From assembly GCF_000938255.1 (NCBI RefSeq), contig NZ_JYMR01000015.1, positions 1-38,866 on the forward strand: 38,866 nucleotides of DNA, in the 5' to 3' direction. Numbering within the stretch: position 1 is the stretch's first letter; each line of letters begins with the position of its first letter. A program made the position numbers and the translations under genes. This DNA is from Bradyrhizobium sp. LTSP849 (GTDB taxonomy: Bacteria; Pseudomonadota; Alphaproteobacteria; Rhizobiales; Xanthobacteraceae). Shown here piece by piece: positions 34,472-38,866 of this stretch. The notes below the pieces were generated by a model, which searched no databases, was not told where the DNA came from, and worked only from the letters and a program-made list of their open reading frames with translations.

Positions 34472-34575
34472 GTCATCGCCCGCGCAGGCGGGCGATCCAG
34501 TACGCCGCAGCGGAAATTGTCTGAACCAATGACCGCCGCGGCGTACTGGATTCCCCGCTTTCGCGGGGAATGACA
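34472..34575. repeat. intergenic palindromic repeat element
   Basis: A 104-base structure after pgm with perfect arms ATCCAGTACGCCGC (34495-34508) and GCGGCGTACTGGAT (34538-34551). It is flanked by hairpins CGCCCGC/GCGGGCG (34477-34494) and TTCCCCGC/GCGGGGAA (34551-34570). This matches a palindromic repeat I associate with Bradyrhizobium intergenic regions. It may end or stabilise the pgm transcript. Confidence 0.75.
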
Positions 34576-34588
34576 GCGGGGGTATAGC

Positions 34589-34701
34589 TGTATACATAAT
34601 ATCATATTTAGGTACTATAGTACGCCAATTTCGGTCTTGAATGATTCTATCCCTCAACTATTGTATACATAACGTATTCATAAGCCGTGGGAGTGAGACC
34701 G
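34589..34701 (+). promoter_or_regulatory. vanA promoter region with two TGTATACA sites
   Basis: Two identical palindromes TGTATACA, each followed by TAA, lie at 34589-34596 and 34662-34669, 73 bases apart. The second is 32 bases before vanA and overlaps a plausible -10, with TTGAAT ~17-20 bases upstream as -35. GGGAG precedes ATG 34702. Symmetric sites of this size fit a GntR/FCD regulator such as the adjacent vanR-like product. Repression relieved by the aromatic substrate is inferred. Confidence 0.6.
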
Positions 34702-35751
34702 ATGACCAAACCCTTCCCCATGAACGCTTGGTATGCCGCTGCCTGGGACGCCGACGTGAAGCCGGCGCTGCTGCCGCGGACGATCTGCGGCAAGCACGTC
34801 GTGATGTACCGCAAGGCCGATGGCTCCGTGACCGCGCTGGAGGACGCCTGCTGGCACCGCCTGGTGCCGCTGTCGAAGGGCCGGCTCGAAGGCGACACCG
34901 TGGTCTGCGGCTATCACGGCCTGAAATACAACGCGCAGGGGCGCTGCACCTTCATGCCCTCGCAGGAGACCATCAATCCGTCGGCCTGCGTCCGCGCCTA
35001 CCCTGTGGTCGAGCGGCACCGCTACATCTGGCTCTGGATGGGCGATCCCGCTCTGGCCGATCCCGCGCTGGTGCCCGACATGCACTGGAACCACGATCCG
35101 GCCTGGGCCGGCGACGGCAAGACCATCCGCGTCAATTGCGACTATCGCCTCGTGCTCGACAACCTCATGGACCTCACCCACGAGACCTTTGTGCACGGCT
35201 CATCCATCGGCAACGAAGCTGTGGCGGAGGCGCCGTTCGACGTCACCCATGGCGAGAAGACGGTGACGGTGACGCGCTGGATGCGCGGTATCGAGGCGCC
35301 GCCGTTCTGGGCCAAGCAACTCGGCAAGTCCGGCCTCGTCGACCGCTGGCAGATCATTCGCTTTGAGGCTCCCTGCACCATCGCCATCGACGTCGGCGTG
35401 GCGCCGACCGGTACTGGCGCGCCGGAAGGCGACCGCTCGCAGGGCGTCAACGGCTTTGTGCTCAACACCATCACGCCCGAGACCGACAAGACCTGCCATT
35501 ATTTCTGGGCCTTCGTCCGCAACTACCAGATCGGCGAGCAGCGCATCACCACCGAGATCCGCGACGGCGTCTCCGGCATCTTCCACGAGGACGAGCTGAT
35601 CCTGGAAGCGCAGCAGCGCGCGATGGACGAGAATCCGGATCGCATCTTCTACAACCTCAACATCGACGCCGGCGCGATGTGGACGCGCAAGCTGATCGAC
35701 AGGATGGTCGCGAAGGAAAACCCGCCGCAGCATCTCCAGGCCGCGGAGTAA
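34702..35751 (+). CDS. vanA: Rieske oxygenase, vanillate O-demethylase-like alpha subunit
   Basis: A 349-residue oxygenase of the VanA type, predicted to remove the O-methyl group from vanillate or a similar methoxy-aromatic, giving formaldehyde. The Rieske [2Fe-2S] motif is ACWHRLVPLSKGRL then VVCGYHG (Cys50, His52, Cys69, His72). The mononuclear iron site is DNLMDLTHETFVH (Asp157, His160, His165). GGGAG lies upstream of ATG 34702. It is first in a three-gene unit with its regulator and reductase. The exact substrate is inferred from the gene set; related enzymes accept other methyl ethers or sulfonates. Confidence 0.87.
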   Translation: MTKPFPMNAWYAAAWDADVKPALLPRTICGKHVVMYRKADGSVTALEDACWHRLVPLSKGRLEGDTVVCGYHGLKYNAQGRCTFMPSQETINPSACVRAYPVVERHRYIWLWMGDPALADPALVPDMHWNHDPAWAGDGKTIRVNCDYRLVLDNLMDLTHETFVHGSSIGNEAVAEAPFDVTHGEKTVTVTRWMRGIEAPPFWAKQLGKSGLVDRWQIIRFEAPCTIAIDVGVAPTGTGAPEGDRSQGVNGFVLNTITPETDKTCHYFWAFVRNYQIGEQRITTEIRDGVSGIFHEDELILEAQQRAMDENPDRIFYNLNIDAGAMWTRKLIDRMVAKENPPQHLQAAE

Positions 35752-35755
35752 GGAC

Positions 35756-36508
35756 ATGGCCGAGCGCGAGGTCGACCGCTCCGTCTCGCAGACGGTGAAG
35801 GCGCAACTCGCCCTGCGCGACCAGATCCTGTCGGGCGCGTTGCGTCCGGGCGAACGCATCTCCGAGCTTCAGGCGGTGGAGACGACCGGCGCCTCGCGCA
35901 CCCCGGTGCGCATGGCACTGGTACGGCTGGAGGAGGAGGGACTGCTGGAGGCGATCCCTTCCGGCGGCTTCATGGTCAAGGCGTTTTCCGAGCGCGACAT
36001 TTCCGATTCCATCGAGCTGCGCGGTACGCTGGAAGGCCTCGCCGCGCGTTTTGCCGCCGAGCGCGGCGTGTCCGCGCGCGAGCTCGAGCCGCTGAAGGAA
36101 TGTCTCGCCGCGATCGATGATCTGCTGCGGCAGGTGCCGAACTCGGTCGATGCCTTCTCGTCCTATGTCACGCTGAACGCGCGCTTCCATGCGCTGCTCA
36201 CGGAACTATCGCGCAGCCCGCCCTTGATCCGGCAGATCGACCGCGCTTCGGCGCTGCCGTTCGCCTCCCCAAGCGGCTTCGTGATGGCGCAGTCTGCGCT
36301 GCCAGAGGCGCAGCAGATTTTGATCATCGGGCAGGAGCACCATCGTGTCGTGATCGACGCGATCGAGAACCGTGAAGGCGCCCGCGCCGAAGCCATCATG
36401 CGCGAGCACGCCCGGCTCGCCGTGCGCAATTTGCGCCTCGCCCTGCGCAACCGCACCCATCTCGACCTCCTGCCGGCGCTTGCGCTGATCAAGACCGCAA
36501 CCAACTAG
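35756..36508 (+). CDS. vanR: GntR-family (FCD) regulator, VanR-like
   Basis: A 250-residue regulator. The N-terminal winged helix has RDQILSGALRPGERISELQ and GASRTPVRMALVRLEEEGLL, typical of GntR. The FCD ligand-binding domain follows, with SDSIELRGTLEGLAARFAAE, FHALLTEL and EHHRVVIDAIENREG containing the usual Arg, Asp and His positions. It lies four bases after vanA and ten before vanB, so it is co-transcribed with them. It probably represses the operon through the TGTATACA sites. Confidence 0.85.
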   Translation: MAEREVDRSVSQTVKAQLALRDQILSGALRPGERISELQAVETTGASRTPVRMALVRLEEEGLLEAIPSGGFMVKAFSERDISDSIELRGTLEGLAARFAAERGVSARELEPLKECLAAIDDLLRQVPNSVDAFSSYVTLNARFHALLTELSRSPPLIRQIDRASALPFASPSGFVMAQSALPEAQQILIIGQEHHRVVIDAIENREGARAEAIMREHARLAVRNLRLALRNRTHLDLLPALALIKTATN

Positions 36509-36518
36509 GGGGAGTGCC

Positions 36519-37499
36519 ATGCGCTTCATCGAAACCTGGACCCCGGCCACGCTCATGTCGACGCGTGATCTCGCGCCCGGCATCCGTGAATTCCTGATCC
36601 TGCCGGATCAGTTTGACGGCGCCGCCTATCCCGTCGGCAGCCACATCAATGTCAGCGTGACCATCGACGGCCTGCCGGAGACGCGGTCCTATTCGCTGGT
36701 CGGCGAGGCCTCGTCGCGGGGTTTAAGGATCGCGGTGCGCCGCGCGGAGGATTCCCGCGGCGGCTCGCGCTACATGTGGCAGCTCGCGCCGGGTGCCCGG
36801 CTCGACATCACGCGGCCGTCGTCACTGCTCGCGGTCGACTGGGCGCGCGAAACCTATTGCCTGATCGCCGGCGGCATCGGCATCACCCCGATCCTCGGCG
36901 CCGCGCAGGCGCTGGCGCGCCGCGGGGTGGACGTCACGCTGCACTATGCCGTGCGCGGGCGCGGTGATGCGGCTTATCTCGACGATCTTGCAAAGCTGCT
37001 CGGCGATCGCCTGGTGGTTCATGCCAGCGACGAAGGCAGGCGGCTCGATCTCGACGCGGTGTTCGCCTCACTTCCGCAAAATGCGCTCGCACTGTTCTGC
37101 GGCCCGATGCGGATGCTCGATGCCGCGCGCCACGCCTGGATCGGAGCCGGACATCCGCTTCCCGATCTCCGCTACGAGACCTTTGGTTCCAGCGGTACGC
37201 TGCCGACTGAGACGTTTCGCGTGCGGCTGAAGGGCACCAATACCGAGCTCGAGATCCCGCGCGAACGCTCGATGCTGGATGTGCTCAACGCCGCCGGCCA
37301 CGATGTGATGTACGACTGCAAGCGCGGCGAATGCGGCCTCTGCGCCATCGACGTGGTCGCGGTCGACGGCGAGATCGATCATCGCGACGTCTTCTTCAGC
37401 GACCATCAGAAGCAAAGCAACCAGAAGATCTGCGCCTGCGTCTCCCGCGCCCGCGGCACCATCACGGTGGACACGCTGCTCCGCGCGGATGCGATCTGA
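36519..37499 (+). CDS. vanB: ferredoxin-NAD(P)H reductase, VanB-like
   Basis: A 326-residue class IA reductase passing electrons from NAD(P)H to the VanA Rieske centre. The flavin site is ETRSYSLVG (residues ~54-62), the nucleotide site LIAGGIGITPILGAAQ (115-130), with CGPMRML near 194-200. The C-terminal plant-type [2Fe-2S] domain has cysteines 267, 272, 275 and 305 in YDCKRGECGLC and KICACVS. GGGGGAG precedes ATG 36519. Length and domain order match VanB/phthalate dioxygenase reductases. Confidence 0.88.
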   Translation: MRFIETWTPATLMSTRDLAPGIREFLILPDQFDGAAYPVGSHINVSVTIDGLPETRSYSLVGEASSRGLRIAVRRAEDSRGGSRYMWQLAPGARLDITRPSSLLAVDWARETYCLIAGGIGITPILGAAQALARRGVDVTLHYAVRGRGDAAYLDDLAKLLGDRLVVHASDEGRRLDLDAVFASLPQNALALFCGPMRMLDAARHAWIGAGHPLPDLRYETFGSSGTLPTETFRVRLKGTNTELEIPRERSMLDVLNAAGHDVMYDCKRGECGLCAIDVVAVDGEIDHRDVFFSDHQKQSNQKICACVSRARGTITVDTLLRADAI

Positions 37500-37551
37500 G
37501 GCGGCTGCGGCGGGATCGATTTGGGCGGAATGGACGGCGCCGCGGGCTCCA

Positions 37552-37656
37552 CCTCTCCCGCTTGCGGGAGAGGTCGGCGCGAAGCGCCGGGTGAGGGTTC
37601 TCTCCTCTTGGGGAATCCCTCTGTGGAGACACCCTCTCCCCAACCCTCTCCCGCAA
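37552..37656. repeat. palindromic intergenic repeat interrupted by IS5
   Basis: CCTCTCCCGC/GCGGGAGAGG (37552-37561 and 37564-37573) forms a strong hairpin, followed by CGGCGC/GCGCCG (37575-37589). A related arm CCCTCTCCC...CTCTCCCGCAAG lies at 37632-37656. The expected completion GCGGGAGAGGG is missing because the IS5 end starts there. It lies after vanB and may act as a transcript end. Confidence 0.68.
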
Positions 37657-38866
37657 GCGAGGGCTTTGCACAAATCGCGAATCTGCGATTCACTAGGAGA
37701 GATCTGAAGAGGGTCTTGGGATGGCATATCGGCAGGTTGGGCAACCGAGCTTCGCAGATGCGCTGGCGTCGCGGCGTGGGAAAGGCGGTGCGGTGCTGAG
37801 GCGGATTTGCGAACTGGTCGATTGGGGGGCTGTGGAGCGCGTGCTGTGCGGCCTTCCGGAACCTGAGCGTGGCGCGCCGGCCTATCCTCGGCTGGTGATG
37901 TTCAAGGCTGTGCTGTTGCAGCAATGGTACGGGCTGTCCGATCCGGAACTGGAAGAAGCGCTCGATGACCGGGCCTCTTTCCGCGACTTCTGCGGCTTTG
38001 CGCTGGGCGACGAGACGCCCGACCATACGACGATCTGGCGCTTCCGCGAAGCTTTGCAGCAGGCCGGTCTGGACGAGACGCTGTTTGCCGAGATGCTGCG
38101 CCAGATCGACGCGCGCGGGCTGGTGCTGCGTCGAGGCACATTGATCGACGCCAGCCTGATCCCGGCGGCGGTGAAGCCGCCGAAGCCGCCAAAGGACCCG
38201 CTGCCGCCCGGCCCAGACGGGCGCGCGCCGAGCAAGCTGGTCAACAGCGAGCGCGATGCGGATGCGCGATGGACCAAGAAGGGTGGCAAGCGATACTTCG
38301 GCTACAAGGCGCATGTCGGTGTCGACCAGTGCTCGGCGATCATCCGTCGCAGTAAGCTGACCGACGCTGCGGTCAACGATACGGTGCCGGCCGATGAATT
38401 GATCAGCGGCGACGAGAAGGCGGTCTACGCCGACCAGGCCTATGACAAGCACGAGCGCCGCGCCGGGCTGGCTGCCCGGGGCATCAAGCCGCGGCTGATG
38501 TTCCGGCCCAACAAGCATCATCCCCTGACCGAGCGGAAGAAGCGCTTCAACGACGCCGTGGGACGCCGCCGCGCGCCGGTCGAGCAGGTCTTTGCGCGCC
38601 TCAAGGGCGTTTACGGCTGGGCGCGCGCTCGCTATCTGGGCTTGGCACGCAACCATACCCATCTGCGTCTTCTCTGCTTGGCCATGAACCTCAAACGATG
38701 GGCGGTGCTGTGTCCCGCGGGAGGTGTGGCGTGACTGCCGTAGCCCAACGCCATCGATCGGCCACGAAAACAAGGCCGTCTGCGTTCGCTCGCCATCCGA
38801 GGCCACACAAAAAAATGCCCCACATCGAGCCTCACTCCCGCACGGCCAATTAAGCAAAGCCCTCGC
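37657..38866 (+). mobile_element. IS5-family insertion sequence
   Basis: GCGAGGGCTTTGC at 37657-37669 is repeated inverted as GCAAAGCCCTCGC at 38854-38866, the last bases of the window. The element would be 1210 bases with one transposase gene. The inner part of the end (GGCTTTGCACAAATC) resembles the IS903/IS5 type. The right flank is outside the window, so a target duplication cannot be checked. A boundary two bases further in is possible. Confidence 0.85.
37721..38734 (+). CDS. IS5-family transposase
   Basis: A 337-residue complete DDE transposase. It has the IS5 N-terminal domain (YPRLVMFKAVLLQQWYGLSD, LEEALDDRASFRDFCGFAL). The catalytic regions are GTLIDASLIPAAV (first Asp), AVYADQAYDKHERRAGL (second Asp) and RAPVEQVFARLKGVYGWARARY (Glu). 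It fills most of the element and reads from ATG 37721. Intact and probably functional. Confidence 0.95.
   Translation: MAYRQVGQPSFADALASRRGKGGAVLRRICELVDWGAVERVLCGLPEPERGAPAYPRLVMFKAVLLQQWYGLSDPELEEALDDRASFRDFCGFALGDETPDHTTIWRFREALQQAGLDETLFAEMLRQIDARGLVLRRGTLIDASLIPAAVKPPKPPKDPLPPGPDGRAPSKLVNSERDADARWTKKGGKRYFGYKAHVGVDQCSAIIRRSKLTDAAVNDTVPADELISGDEKAVYADQAYDKHERRAGLAARGIKPRLMFRPNKHHPLTERKKRFNDAVGRRRAPVEQVFARLKGVYGWARARYLGLARNHTHLRLLCLAMNLKRWAVLCPAGGVA

Noticed and set aside
32614..34605. Minus-strand extension of the hydrolase frame over 600 residues
   Set aside because: It is antisense to pgm; the signal peptide at 32613 marks the real start.
37406..38857. 483-residue minus-strand frame
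   Set aside because: Antisense to vanB's 3' end and the IS5 transposase.
1..38866. CRISPR arrays, tRNA and rRNA genes
   Set aside because: No regularly spaced short repeats, cloverleaf sequences or rRNA stretches were recognised.

Overview
The window looks like a chromosomal segment of a Bradyrhizobium-type alphaproteobacterium (Nitrobacteraceae/Rhizobiales). The reasons are high GC with strongly GC-biased third positions, rhizobial small-protein families, intergenic palindromic repeats of the kind seen in Bradyrhizobium, and IS66 and IS5-family insertion sequences. This assignment is inference from gene content; no 16S or other marker is present. The window starts at one end of an IS66 element and stops at one end of an IS5 element.

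Layout. (1) 1-2491: IS66 element (tnpC, tnpB, tnpA on the minus strand). (2) 2.5-9.5 kb: an AT-richer accessory patch with small secreted and membrane proteins, a BTLCP-type cysteine proteinase, a Tat-exported NodB/polysaccharide-deacetylase-like protein, a decayed paralogue of that protein, a frameshifted acyltransferase-3 gene and a remnant of a small membrane protein. (3) 9.5-12.9 kb: a phage/ICE-like recombination module (ERF annealing protein with HNH tail, now frameshifted; a LexA/S24-like HTH regulator; a YqaJ-type exonuclease) divergent from a small XRE regulator. (4) 13.3-14.2 kb: a FitAB/VapBC toxin-antitoxin pair lying between two copies of the XRE gene's 3' end. (5) 15.0-17.2 kb: two uncharacterised genes, two remnants of an aldose-1-epimerase gene, a second copy of a small secreted protein and a ParB-like remnant. 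(6) 17244-18087: IS5/IS427-type element with a likely -1 frameshifted transposase.

(7) 18.3-26.8 kb: the most distinctive block. Rightward genes encode a DUF3102-like protein, two unknown proteins, a P-loop ATPase, a tiny protein, a MobC-like RHH protein and a MobP-type relaxase. They are closely spaced, and the last three overlap at start and stop codons. Facing them on the minus strand are a tiny protein, a GIY-YIG-like/DUF4357 protein and a Lon-like AAA+ ATPase. Together they look like the DNA-processing part of a mobilizable or integrative element. No integrase, coupling protein or type IV secretion gene is visible.

(8) 27.2-37.5 kb: core-like chromosome with an intact aldose-1-epimerase-family gene, an acyltransferase-3, an OmpR-type response regulator, a lytic transglycosylase, an alpha/beta hydrolase, phosphoglucomutase and a vanA-vanR-vanB-like cluster (Rieske oxygenase, GntR regulator, ferredoxin reductase). 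Two TGTATACA palindromes lie upstream of vanA. (9) 37657-38866: an IS5 element inserted in a palindromic repeat.

Reading the parts together: the intact epimerase at 27.2 kb and its 5' remnants at 16.1 and 16.8 kb are in the same orientation and bracket the mobilization block. This pattern fits stepwise insertion of island DNA next to that gene.
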